From an uncultured Bacteroidales bacterium (GTDB lineage Bacteria > Bacteroidota > Bacteroidia > Bacteroidales > Paludibacteraceae): 37,700 bases of DNA. The translations under genes were made by a program, and so were the position numbers. Positions 16,794 to 24,161 of this stretch are shown here, in pieces. Under the pieces are notes generated by a model. It saw nothing but the letters and a program-made list of their open reading frames with translations, had not been told where the DNA came from and did no database searches. The stretch is from contig CAMHSB010000019.1 in assembly GCA_946187695.1 (NCBI GenBank), positions 1 through 37,700 of the forward strand, in the 5' to 3' direction. Within the stretch, counting starts at the first letter, position 1. Each line of letters starts with the position of its first letter.

Positions 16794-17141
16794 TTACCTG
16801 ATGGTATAAACTACGGTGTAGCCGTAGCCTTGGCAAATTTGTTTGCCGCGTATGGTATAGGCTACATTATAGCCGTAACCATTGCAAACTTTGTCATCGC
16901 GGATGGTATAGGCTACGTTGTACCCGTAGCCATCACATACTTTATCGCCCCGGATGGTATAGACTACGGTGTAGCCGTAGCCTTGGCAGACGTGGTCGCC
17001 ACGGATGGTGTAAACTACATCGTAGCCATAACCTCTGCAGATGCGCGTGTTAGAGGAAGATCCTCCTCCGGGAGCAACGTCGGACGGCTCACAAGCGCAG
17101 AGGAACAGCAGGGCGAAAAGTATGTACAGGAGTTTCTTCAT
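16794..17141 (-). CDS. Small lipoprotein of five 17-residue GYGY repeats
   Basis: 115 residues. A signal peptide ends in the lipobox FLCAC (Cys17), followed by a short Gly/Ser linker. Five tandem units of 17 residues then run to the C-terminus with the pattern [IV]C-x-GYGY-x-V-x-YTIRG(D)x. Each unit has one Cys and three or more aromatic residues and would form a short beta-hairpin stack. The DNA repeat period is 51 bp and the units are diverged, so they are kept by selection rather than freshly amplified. It is the second gene of a promoter-terminator unit with the lipoprotein at 17160. Probably surface exposed and expressed in the lysogen; exclusion of other phages or host-surface change is a guess. 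Confidence 0.75.
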   Translation of the reverse strand: MKKLLYILFALLFLCACEPSDVAPGGGSSSNTRICRGYGYDVVYTIRGDHVCQGYGYTVVYTIRGDKVCDGYGYNVAYTIRDDKVCNGYGYNVAYTIRGKQICQGYGYTVVYTIR

Positions 17142-17159
17142 GTGGTTGTGAAACTATCT

Positions 17160-18116
17160 TTATTCAAAGATTGATTTCAGAGAGTTGAGGATGTTCTCCT
17201 CCAAACTAACATTAACAAACTCATAGCAGAGCGCATCAAAATCTTTCATCTCCTCGTTTTGCTTGTTGTTAATATAGGTTTCACGATTTACATAAGAAGG
17301 ATTAACCAGGACTGCAACAGCATCTCTCGTTTCGGGGGTGTCCACTCTCCAGAACTTTTGAATAGCTTCAGGGATATTCAAATCGTCAAGGCTATAGTTC
17401 ACACCATCTTTGCGTACATCGGTAACCTCAATGTCAAGGTCGTATTTTTGGTTGAACTTAGCTACGGTCATTCCATCAAATTTATCGCGGTCGAGATAGT
17501 CAATCTCCCAAGATCCTTCCGTCTTTTTCGAGATAGGTGAAGTATAGATACAACTCTTTGTCGTTTTTCCTCTTCCGTTGTCAATCTTAAAACTATAACT
17601 ATAGGTGAACTTCACCTGCTCGATAGTACCGTCAGTTGGTGTAAGGTTGAAGCAGATGTAAGCATCTTGTACACCACCTATATAACTATAGTGTGTAATG
17701 TAGAAATCAGATAGCTCAACCGTAACAAAACGGGACAACGAGTTTTTCGCTTTGTAGTCTTCCCAATAGGCGACTTTTTCATCTACTTTCGCCAAGTCAG
17801 CAGCAAAAGTTTCGTCCCATTCCTGACTCCATTCTGCTTTGCGAGGAGCCCAATAAGCTGTGTCGTTCTCGCGACGTGCGTACTTGCATAAACGGCGATA
17901 CGTTACATCTTTGTACTGCGCTTTCTGAACTTCTGAGAAGTTAACGAGGTTAATCATGGTACGGATGTTTTCGTACTCTTCTGCAAAAGCAGGATCGGCT
18001 TTAATAGCAGAAGCCAACTCATCAGTAGAGAGTTCTTCGAACACTGATTTGTTCGGAATTGGGTTGCAGGCAATGAACAGCGTGCAAACCATCAAGAAAA
18101 AGTAATTTGTTTTCAT
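17160..18116 (-). CDS. Lipoprotein, lysogenic-conversion candidate
   Basis: 318 residues. The signal peptide MKTNYFFLMVCTLFIAC ends at a lipobox Cys17. The mature part is first helical and charged (STDELASAIKADPAFAEEYENIRTM), then beta-rich (VTVELSDFYITHYSYIGGVQDAYICFNL, VKFTYSYSFKIDNGRG). I recognise no named domain. It leads a two-gene unit with its own promoter and palindromic operator (18143-18178) and a terminator after the second gene. The unit sits between phage structural genes, the usual layout of a moron. An outer-membrane role altering phage adsorption or host interaction is plausible. Confidence 0.7.
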   Translation of the reverse strand: MKTNYFFLMVCTLFIACNPIPNKSVFEELSTDELASAIKADPAFAEEYENIRTMINLVNFSEVQKAQYKDVTYRRLCKYARRENDTAYWAPRKAEWSQEWDETFAADLAKVDEKVAYWEDYKAKNSLSRFVTVELSDFYITHYSYIGGVQDAYICFNLTPTDGTIEQVKFTYSYSFKIDNGRGKTTKSCIYTSPISKKTEGSWEIDYLDRDKFDGMTVAKFNQKYDLDIEVTDVRKDGVNYSLDDLNIPEAIQKFWRVDTPETRDAVAVLVNPSYVNRETYINNKQNEEMKDFDALCYEFVNVSLEENILNSLKSIFE

Positions 18117-18142
18117 AATGCGATGTGTTTTGAAAAACGCTG

Positions 18143-18178
18143 CAAAGATAGTAAATAAGTGTCCAATTACTTTGGACA
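18143..18178 (-). promoter_or_regulatory. Promoter TATCTTTG with palindromic operator
   Basis: The -7 element lies at 18143-18150 (minus), followed by the 7-bp-arm palindrome TGTCCAA-N5-TTGGACA at 18160-18178. The spacing between element and palindrome equals that at 9448-9482. It controls the lipoprotein pair. Confidence 0.75.
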
Positions 18179-18232
18179 GATTTGAAAAAAATGCAAAAAA
18201 AGTGATTTTTTCCTCGAAAATCGCATTTTTTG

Positions 18233-18463
18233 CTATAAAAACACCTCCAAACCGTTGATTTTGGAGATGCAGACATCGCGGACGGTGCGCATTTCGCCGG
18301 AGCGGAGGAACTTGATCGTGCGCGTACCGGCATAGAAATCGTACTTGAGCGATATTACATTAGGGTAATGGAGAAGAGAACCATCAGACTTGAAAACGAC
18401 CAGATCCACCGGATCGGGCCGGAGCATCATGGCTTGGGCTGTGGAGAGATGGATAGCATTCAT
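18233..18463 (-). CDS. Small phage protein, unknown
   Basis: 76 residues, predicted mixed alpha/beta (DLVVFKSDGSLLHYPNVISLKYDFYAGTRTIKFLRSGEMRTVRDV). It has no signal peptide or membrane segment. Its start touches the stop of the PLD-like gene (one-base overlap), so it is translated with it. It is the last gene of the operon before the cargo cassette. Function not recognised. Confidence 0.55.
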   Translation of the reverse strand: MNAIHLSTAQAMMLRPDPVDLVVFKSDGSLLHYPNVISLKYDFYAGTRTIKFLRSGEMRTVRDVCISKINGLEVFL

Positions 18464-18984
18464 TATTCAGCGATTTTTTGAGCGAATAACTCAGACAGTG
18501 GAACAGAGTGGTTTTGCATGATGTCCGTAAGGGCTTCATGGAAGGTAGCGAAAACAGTGGGATCGGTTGTCACGATAGCGGACTCGTTACGATTACCTCG
18601 GGTAAGATTTTGAGAAGTGATGATGGAGACCGTGCGAGCGGTCTCCTCGGAACGTATCAAAATCACCTTGGAATGGTTATCAGCCAAATAGGTGTGCTCT
18701 ATGACGCGAGTGAGGAACGGCCAGAGCCGGAGCGTTTTCTGCGTGGCTTTGAAATCAAGGATGAGGTGGATGGTGTCCACCTTCCCTGATTTCTCAATGA
18801 AGAACAAGCGGCGCAGGAACTCCTCGGAGATAGAGAAGGAAGTCTGCCAAATGGTTGCCTTCCCCACCTGTGCGAGAACCCATTCCACGACGTCAGCCAC
18901 CTGCAGGGTGTTCGTTAAGTAACACTGTAACGGACACTCTGCGAGCGGCTTTAGGTAGCTATCGATGGACTCGTTCCTTTTCAC
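18463..18984 (-). CDS. PLD-like (HKD-type) protein
   Basis: 173 residues. A single phospholipase-D-like half-site is visible: NHSKVIL (His104, Lys106) followed by SIITSQNLTRGNRNES (from about Ser120, with Asn126 and Glu134), matching HxK-x(n)-N-x(n)-E/S of the PLDc_2 group. Such short proteins dimerise to build one nuclease or phosphodiesterase site. The rest is alpha/beta (KVDTIHLILDFKATQKTLRLWPFLTRV). It overlaps its neighbours by 4 bp and 1 bp. In phages this fold is usually a DNA nuclease. The substrate is not known. Confidence 0.65.
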   Translation of the reverse strand: MKRNESIDSYLKPLAECPLQCYLTNTLQVADVVEWVLAQVGKATIWQTSFSISEEFLRRLFFIEKSGKVDTIHLILDFKATQKTLRLWPFLTRVIEHTYLADNHSKVILIRSEETARTVSIITSQNLTRGNRNESAIVTTDPTVFATFHEALTDIMQNHSVPLSELFAQKIAE

Positions 18985-19733
18985 TTCTTAGTTTTCTTAG
19001 AAGTGGCCTTTTTCGTGGCGGGCTTTTTCGCTGCCTTCTTTACCGGCGTAGCGTTTGCCGGTTTCTCCTCCGTTTCGGTAGCGGGCGTGGGCTCCTGTTT
19101 CGGCGTGTCGTCGGCAGGGGCTTCATCCGCTTTCTTAGGCGTATTGTCTGCCGGGTGTTCCTCAATATGCTCTTCAGCCGTTTCTTTCGGCTGTTCGGGG
19201 AGCAGTGCGCCCACCTTAAAGTGGTCGTATTGCTCCCAGTTAGCATGGTAGCGCTTATCGAGGGCGATAAGCTCTTTGAGGAACGGATAACGCTCGCTAT
19301 CGGGGCACGTGGAGTTCTCAACAGAGAGCAGCTGCAACTGCGTATGCAGGCGGCGCATCTGCTGCATGATGGAAAGGTTCTCCGCGTAGAGAGCTTGTAT
19401 CTCTACGGGCAGTGCATCGTGATCCACGCGCTTACCTTTCTTGAACTCCTCGTTCTCGGAGGTGATATGATGCTCCTCCACGATGTGTTCCACCTGTGCG
19501 GACATCTCTTTGACCTCTTCGTGCGTGACCTGCTGAAGGTAGAACTGGTATTTCTTGCGCAGTTCGTACTCGATACGCGAAGCGTACTGTTTGGGACGAC
19601 GCATGAAGTTCTGATACATGATGCGGTTGTTGGTGAGTTGGAGCACCATGAGTGCGCCCTCCTCCAAGTTCCGCTCTTCCGGTTTTGCGTCAAGATAAGC
19701 CTTGACTTTCGGCATTAAATCTTTCTTTAACAT
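18981..19733 (-). CDS. Phage protein with acidic linker and histone-H1-like tail
   Basis: 250 residues. About 175 residues are helical (VKAYLDAKPEERNLEEGALMVLQLTNNRIMYQNFMRRPKQYASRIEYEL). An acidic Glu/Pro/Thr-rich linker follows (about 178-225), then a lysine/alanine tail built from KKAAKKPATKKATSKKTKK-type repeats, as in bacterial histone H1-like proteins. The tail would bind nucleic acid without sequence preference. It overlaps the PLD-like gene by 4 bp, so the two may act together on DNA. The N-terminal domain is not recognised. Confidence 0.6.
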   Translation of the reverse strand: MLKKDLMPKVKAYLDAKPEERNLEEGALMVLQLTNNRIMYQNFMRRPKQYASRIEYELRKKYQFYLQQVTHEEVKEMSAQVEHIVEEHHITSENEEFKKGKRVDHDALPVEIQALYAENLSIMQQMRRLHTQLQLLSVENSTCPDSERYPFLKELIALDKRYHANWEQYDHFKVGALLPEQPKETAEEHIEEHPADNTPKKADEAPADDTPKQEPTPATETEEKPANATPVKKAAKKPATKKATSKKTKK

Positions 19734-19735
19734 AG

Positions 19736-20359
19736 TTATAGGTTGTTGTTAATGCCCACGACAAAGAAAAGATTTTTGCCGAGGGGTTCTAATAAACGAT
19801 ACATGGCATTGAGGGTAGAGCCGGTAGTTACAAAATCATCGAAAATGATGAGGTTCGGTTCGGGCGGTAAGTACCCCAAATCGAAATCTACCGCTACCCG
19901 TTGGCGAGTGTGCGAGAGGGCAACGTCCTCGTAGTACGGAATTTGCAACCGGTTGCCAATTTCGGCGGCTATACGGCACGCAAAGTTCTGGGTTAGGTGT
20001 CGCCTCTTGGGTGACGGCACAATCGCCCAATGCCCATTTGAGAGGTAATTACCGAGCACCTTTTTGATAACAGGTGTGAGGTGATCCGCAAAGTACGTGA
20101 CCATGGCATCATCGGCTTTGATGTCGGTGAGCTTTCTTCCCTTGATGGACTTCTTCCAGATGGAGAGGACGGGAATGGAGGCGTGCGGTGTGAGAGTCAT
20201 CCGCTCAACGGAGAGATCACACCGGGCTTCACCGACGTCCGGTTTATGCCATCCGGCACGCTGTTTCTCTGCAAACAGATCCTTTGCAGGCGCAGCAGCA
20301 TTGCCCGGGCCGGATTGCTCGGACAATGCTTTGACTTCATCTAACGAAAACAGGCTCAT
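19736..20359 (-). CDS. ComF-like phosphoribosyltransferase
   Basis: 207 residues. The type I PRTase signature is clear: NLIIFDDFVTTGSTLN (169-184) is the PRPP-binding loop with its two acids, and WAIVPSPKRRHLTQNFA supplies the upstream loop of ComF-like proteins. The N-terminal 60 residues are an extra segment (MSLFSLDEVKALSEQ ...). Phosphoribosyltransferases use PRPP to attach a ribose phosphate to a base. ComF relatives act in DNA transformation and repair. In a capsid operon its role is unclear; nucleotide salvage or DNA modification are possible. It overlaps the upstream gene by 4 bp. Confidence 0.8.
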   Translation of the reverse strand: MSLFSLDEVKALSEQSGPGNAAAPAKDLFAEKQRAGWHKPDVGEARCDLSVERMTLTPHASIPVLSIWKKSIKGRKLTDIKADDAMVTYFADHLTPVIKKVLGNYLSNGHWAIVPSPKRRHLTQNFACRIAAEIGNRLQIPYYEDVALSHTRQRVAVDFDLGYLPPEPNLIIFDDFVTTGSTLNAMYRLLEPLGKNLFFVVGINNNL

Positions 20360-20793
20360 AGCTCATAACGGATTTTAGTGAAGGTGCCTCCTCCGCCATT
20401 GTCGATCCACATGTAGTACGTAGTACCGGCATGGAGAGTTGCTGAAGCATCGACCTCGACACTGGCAGCGTCGGCTTGAATGAGTTCGTTGAGTTCTGAA
20501 TCGGCTATATGCAGGCGGCGATAATTGGAGTTATTCGAACGGAATGTAACAGTTATCACGCCATCGGCTGCAGGGGTATAGACGATAGAACGGCGTACTC
20601 CCGGCGTTCCTGCGCCATTGAAGCGCGCGCCATCGGTAGAGATATAATCTTTACCATCGGTAGCTTGCGCTCCGAGAATGGTGATGCCAGAGTAATCAAC
20701 GGCAGGCACCTCGTCCGGCGCTTGAAGGGAGACTTGCTCCGTGAACGGAGCGAAGTCCCATTCAAGGACGGGGTCAGTCAGAGTCGTCGTCAC
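20356..20793 (-). CDS. Beta-sandwich decoration-like protein (CBM-like)
   Basis: 145 residues from a GTG at 20793, inside the 3' end of the upstream gene (20-bp overlap). No in-frame ATG fits, and earlier codons only read the other gene out of frame. The content is beta-rich: LEWDFAPFTEQ, VRRSIVYTPAADGVITVTFRSNN, RRLHIADSEL, TYYMWIDNGGGGTFTKIRYEL. That layout is typical of Bacteroidetes carbohydrate-binding-like modules that end pectinase-type proteins. Next to the capsid gene it could decorate capsids and bind glycans. It could also be the C-terminal part of a +1 frameshift fusion with the upstream protein. Confidence 0.6.
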   Translation of the reverse strand: MTTTLTDPVLEWDFAPFTEQVSLQAPDEVPAVDYSGITILGAQATDGKDYISTDGARFNGAGTPGVRRSIVYTPAADGVITVTFRSNNSNYRRLHIADSELNELIQADAASVEVDASATLHAGTTYYMWIDNGGGGTFTKIRYEL

Positions 20794-21349
20794 CGGCGTT
20801 AATCGTACCCTCCTCGGTTTCGATTGTGCCCTCGTAGAAGGGTGCCGGCACGACGTCGGTTGCCTCGGCGTTGATAGTGGTGGATGTGGTACCGGTTGCA
20901 CCTTGACCCAGATCCTGGGCAACGGTGGTTTTGGTGTTCCACTTATCCGAGCCGATAACGCGGTACTTGCCTTTCATGTCCTCCACAAGGAAGACGTTAT
21001 CGTTATTGTTGAGGTAGGCGGACGCAGCGGAAGCCTCCTTGCCCACTGCCGGGTGAACGGCTGTGAGTTTGTTGAGCTGCGTTTGCGACGGTACTTCTCC
21101 CTGTGCCTCGGAAGTTACCTGCGACTTATCCGGGAGGATGTCGATGTGCTTCCAAGTAGCATCTGCGATAAGGGTGAAGTTGCCTTGATAAACGGCTGCC
21201 GTAGGTCGGCCAAGTTCATCGACAGGCAACGTAGGCCACTTGGCGATGTTGGACTTAGCGGTGTAGTACAGCCTGCGTTTGATACCGGGAAGTTCCGGCG
21301 TACCCTGACACCAAGACAGGGACTTTTGTAATGCTGAACAGTTTGGCAT
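20774..21349 (-). CDS. Capsid-associated protein, unknown
   Basis: 191 residues, starting in the TAACTATG context shared by several genes of the operon. The sequence includes ELPGIKRRLYYTAKSNIAKWPTLP, a repeated GNFTLIADATWKHIDI element and KGKYRVIGSDKWNTKTTVAQDLG. Proteins with this style follow the major capsid gene in many Bacteroidetes prophages and are probably head decoration or head-tail joining proteins. The C-terminus is very acidic (GTINAGDDDSD). The upstream intergenic region holds copy C of the structured RNA. Confidence 0.6.
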   Translation of the reverse strand: MPNCSALQKSLSWCQGTPELPGIKRRLYYTAKSNIAKWPTLPVDELGRPTAAVYQGNFTLIADATWKHIDILPDKSQVTSEAQGEVPSQTQLNKLTAVHPAVGKEASAASAYLNNNDNVFLVEDMKGKYRVIGSDKWNTKTTVAQDLGQGATGTTSTTINAEATDVVPAPFYEGTIETEEGTINAGDDDSD

Positions 21350-21374
21350 AGTTATAAGGTTTTTAATGTGTTAA

Positions 21375-21490
21375 GGATTGGAAGGGCTTGGTATTTCGTA
21401 AGAAATGCGGAGCTTGCGAACCCCTGCAAAGCCTGACCCGCTCAGCCCCGGAGAGCCGTGAGGCTCTGCGGGACTGTGTGGGGAACACCC
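21375..21490 (+). ncRNA. Structured RNA element, copy C
   Basis: It lies between the capsid gene and the next structural gene, antisense to them. It aligns with 28117-28235 and 30696-30814 over conserved blocks (GGATTGGAAGGGCT, GAACCCCTGCAAAGCC, GGGAAC). Hairpin 1 is 21391-21408 (GTATTTC-GTAA-GAAATGC). Stem 2 is 21444-21475, with an inner AGAGCC-GTGA-GGCTCT. Both end in GNRA loops on the plus strand, which sets the orientation. Stem sequences differ from the other copies but stay paired. Function unknown. Confidence 0.65.
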
Positions 21491-21498
21491 TCCGGATG

Positions 21499-22461
21499 TT
21501 AGTCTGCCAACTCCACAACCATGAGGCGGCGCTTGTCGATGGACTCGAACTGAACACCGAAGAACATGGTGGCGATGTAAGACAGGATGAAGGGCTCGTA
21601 CTCCTTGACGAGAACATCCTCGGCGTCGGACATCTGGTCGTAACCGACCAACATGTTTACTTTCGGACAGATGTGGATGAACTTGGAGTCTGCCTTGTTG
21701 TACATCGGGACGATGTGGAGGCGGTTATTGGAGCCTTCCACGGTTAACTGGTCGTACTTCTCATTATAAATGAGACCGGCGTGCGAAGCCTGATACGAAT
21801 CGTTGTACATGTCCGCGAACTCCTGCGAGCAGTACATGTAGAGATCTTGTGCGCGCAGACGCGGGTCGAGCGAGCGCAGAATCTCCTTAGCGATGTCGCA
21901 CGCATTGTCGGAGGTGATGGCTTCCGTGAGCTTCTTGTAGTTGCCCTGACCCGCTGCAATCTTGCCTGCGGTAATCTCTTTAGTGGTGATGGTATCGAAG
22001 CCATCAAAGAGATCGAGAGAGGTGTCGCCCTCCGGATTACGCACACCTTTCCAAATAGCATCATTCAGGTGCTCGGAAAGGGAAAGGGCAATGAGACGAA
22101 GCACATGGAGCGCGGTAGGCGCTTTCATCTGTCCGTCGCCCTTGGATGCAGCCATCTGACCGAGGACGGTAGAGATAGCCGAGTTAGGCTCGAACTTGGC
22201 AACGACCGAACCCATGAAGGTTTCCAAGGTACGGAAGTTGAGGTTGAGGTTGAAATCCGTGGAGCGCGAAGGCTTGTACGGACCGAATTGTGCCGTTCCG
22301 TTCACGGCTGCTACAGATTCCTTGTAGCGAATGCCCGGACGGGCAGTCATGAACTTGAGCGTGTCCTTGATGCCGATAATGGGCAACATCAACAGCTCGG
22401 GACGGTACTTGTGAGCAGCCTCCTGATAGGCTGCCAAATCAAATTGAAGTTTTCCTGGCAT
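21499..22461 (-). CDS. Major capsid protein (HK97-like)
   Basis: 320 residues with an HK97-style layout. A short N-arm leads into an E-loop-like segment rich in Lys/Gly (VNGTAQFGPYKPSRSTDFNLNLNFRTLETFMGSVVAKF). A P-domain with a long spine helix follows, then an A-domain with SDNACDIAKEILRSLDPRLRAQDLYMYCSQEFADMY and a C-terminal strand pair ending in GVQFESIDKRRLMVVEL. It directly follows the protease-scaffold gene, as in tailed-phage capsid modules. It starts at an AACTATG context. The fold is inferred from position and length (close to the 300-400 residues usual) without a single diagnostic motif. Confidence 0.78.
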   Translation of the reverse strand: MPGKLQFDLAAYQEAAHKYRPELLMLPIIGIKDTLKFMTARPGIRYKESVAAVNGTAQFGPYKPSRSTDFNLNLNFRTLETFMGSVVAKFEPNSAISTVLGQMAASKGDGQMKAPTALHVLRLIALSLSEHLNDAIWKGVRNPEGDTSLDLFDGFDTITTKEITAGKIAAGQGNYKKLTEAITSDNACDIAKEILRSLDPRLRAQDLYMYCSQEFADMYNDSYQASHAGLIYNEKYDQLTVEGSNNRLHIVPMYNKADSKFIHICPKVNMLVGYDQMSDAEDVLVKEYEPFILSYIATMFFGVQFESIDKRRLMVVELAD

Positions 22462-22497
22462 AGTTAAGATTTGATTTAGGTTAGAGACTTGATTGGC

Positions 22498-22839
22498 TTA
22501 GACCAGATCGTAGAGCTTCTGAGCAGCGTTCACGCGCTCGATAAACGAATCCATGGGCGAAGCACCTTCCGAACCGCCATCATTGACCGGATGGGTAGTA
22601 GAATCGCCGGGCTGCTTGTTGAGTTCTTCGATTTGCGCCTTGAGTGACGCGATTTCCTGATCCTTTGCTTGGATGGAAGCTTCAGCAGCCGTGAGTTTGG
22701 TTTTGTTCTCGGAAGCCTCTTTGAGTGCTCCCTCGATGGTGTCCAGTTGGGACTCATCGGCTGCAAACTTACCATCGGAAAGAGTGATTGCTGCCTCTGC
22801 CATCAGCAGAAGAGCAGCCAAGAAAGGGAATTTCTTCAT
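22498..22839 (-). CDS. Nested scaffolding protein, in-frame internal start
   Basis: 113 residues from the in-frame ATG at 22839 (MKKFPFLAALLLMAEAA ...). That ATG has the sequence CATAACTATG, the same start context as the capsid gene and at least four other genes in the operon, which is not expected by chance inside a coding region. The product would be the coiled-coil scaffold without the protease. Its short hydrophobic N-terminus is unusual and may interact with the capsid shell interior. Confidence 0.6.
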   Translation of the reverse strand: MKKFPFLAALLLMAEAAITLSDGKFAADESQLDTIEGALKEASENKTKLTAAEASIQAKDQEIASLKAQIEELNKQPGDSTTHPVNDGGSEGASPMDSFIERVNAAQKLYDLV

Positions 22840-23589
22840 AGTTATGGTTTGTTTGGGTTGGTTAACTGGTTCGGGTTCTGCCTGTGCCTGCTCGGCGTTG
22901 GCTTGGGCTTGCTCGGCTTTCTTGGAAGGCTTGAAGAACTCCGTGAGAGCGGCAATGAACTTCTGGAACTGGGACGATGCCTGTACGGGCACATTCGGGA
23001 TGGGCATACCGACAGCAGCCATAGCGGAAGCTACAGCATCGGTGAGGACCGGCGCCTCGTCCTCCTCATCCGCAGTGACAGTGTCCACAAATCCCCATGT
23101 TTTGGCTTCTTCGGCATTGAGCCATCCACCGACTTTCATCAGCTCCAGCAACTCGGCTTGTGTTTTGCCACAGCGTTTGGCGTAGAGTGAAGCGACATTC
23201 GCATCAATCTTCTCCAAATCGGTTTTGAGTTGGGAGAGATCCTTGATCTGTTCGGCGAGTTGATCGGCATTGAGGGAAGCCCATTGGAAGAACTCGGTGG
23301 AGCATTTGTGAACCAAGTACATAGCAGAACCATCCATGGTAATCTCTTTGGCACCCATGGAGGCAATAGTGGCGGCAGACGCGTTCATCCCGACGAAATG
23401 CACATGCACATCGCCGTGATTACGGAAAGCGGAAGCGATAGTAAGAGCGGTGGCGACAGAACCACCTAACGAATCAATGAGAACATCCACACGTTTGCCT
23501 TTGTTGGCATCGAGGACGTTCTGCACATGGCGGCTGTCGAAGTCATAACCTCCGACGAAGCCGCGCAAGTGGAGATGGTAGTTTTTCAT
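22498..23589 (-). CDS. ClpP-like prohead protease fused to scaffold
   Basis: 363 residues. Residues 1-185 are a ClpP/S14-type serine protease: DSLGGSVATAL (oxyanion-loop region), GMNASAATIASMGA with nucleophile Ser71, and MYLVHKCSTEF with His94. A Gln/Ala/Glu linker (about 220-248) leads to a coiled-coil scaffold (about 265-345: DTIEGALKEASENKTKLTAAEAS ...). The protease removes the scaffold during head maturation. The scaffold part can also be made alone (see 22498-22839), as in lambda C/Nu3. It has its own -7 element at 23612-23619. Confidence 0.85.
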   Translation of the reverse strand: MKNYHLHLRGFVGGYDFDSRHVQNVLDANKGKRVDVLIDSLGGSVATALTIASAFRNHGDVHVHFVGMNASAATIASMGAKEITMDGSAMYLVHKCSTEFFQWASLNADQLAEQIKDLSQLKTDLEKIDANVASLYAKRCGKTQAELLELMKVGGWLNAEEAKTWGFVDTVTADEEDEAPVLTDAVASAMAAVGMPIPNVPVQASSQFQKFIAALTEFFKPSKKAEQAQANAEQAQAEPEPVNQPKQTITMKKFPFLAALLLMAEAAITLSDGKFAADESQLDTIEGALKEASENKTKLTAAEASIQAKDQEIASLKAQIEELNKQPGDSTTHPVNDGGSEGASPMDSFIERVNAAQKLYDLV

Positions 23590-23611
23590 AGCACGGTTTA
23601 GGTTTGTGCTG

Positions 23612-23619
23612 CAAAATTA
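23612..23619 (-). promoter_or_regulatory. Promoter of the protease-capsid genes (TAATTTTG)
   Basis: An exact TAnnTTTG match 22 bp upstream of the protease start codon. It resembles the early-switch -7 elements, which are also TAATTTTG followed by C. Confidence 0.55.
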
Positions 23620-23651
23620 CTACCATTCGCGCATATGCGAAAAGACCTATA

Positions 23652-24080
23652 TTACTGCGCGTAGGTGCATGGTATCAAGCCTTTTGGCGCCTTGTAAGTG
23701 ACGGTATAGGTAATCGTGGACGATTCGCCATCCGGCAGACCAAGACCCTGTGAGGACTCGATATAGGGGAACGGTGCTTCATGCGTGCCGATGAGAAAAC
23801 GACGAGAGTTCACATCGGTTACAAGGAAAGCCAAAGGCACATGCTCCGGCAGTTCAAGCAGAGACTGAAACGATAGCTCAACGGTATCATTCCCGGCGCC
23901 ATTGGCATTAGAGCGCGTACACGTGCATGTTGCCTCCCCGGTGAAGGGAATATCGACTGAAGGAGAAATGAGCGTTAAGGGAGTGCCGGAAATGGCCAGC
24001 AGTCCTAAATCGGAGGGGAGTTGTTGCGCATTGATATAGGCAATGGCTTTAATACCCGGAAGAGAAAAATGGTTATTCAT
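23652..24080 (-). CDS. Phage virion-associated protein, unknown
   Basis: 142 residues, beta-rich, with no signal peptide: GIKAIAYINAQQLPSDLGLLAISGTPLTLI, CTCTRSNANGAGNDTVELSFQSL, SSTITYTVTYKAPKGLIPCTYAQ. It reads like a small Ig-like or jelly-roll virion protein. It is separated from the protease gene by a promoter, and from the upstream gene by about 80 bp. Function not recognised. Confidence 0.5.
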   Translation of the reverse strand: MNNHFSLPGIKAIAYINAQQLPSDLGLLAISGTPLTLISPSVDIPFTGEATCTCTRSNANGAGNDTVELSFQSLLELPEHVPLAFLVTDVNSRRFLIGTHEAPFPYIESSQGLGLPDGESSTITYTVTYKAPKGLIPCTYAQ

Positions 24081-24161
24081 AGCAAGGTGGAATAAACTGG
24101 AATAGAGTGGAACAAAATGGAAGGATTATCAAAAAACGTCCCGAAACTTTTAGCGAAAAAA

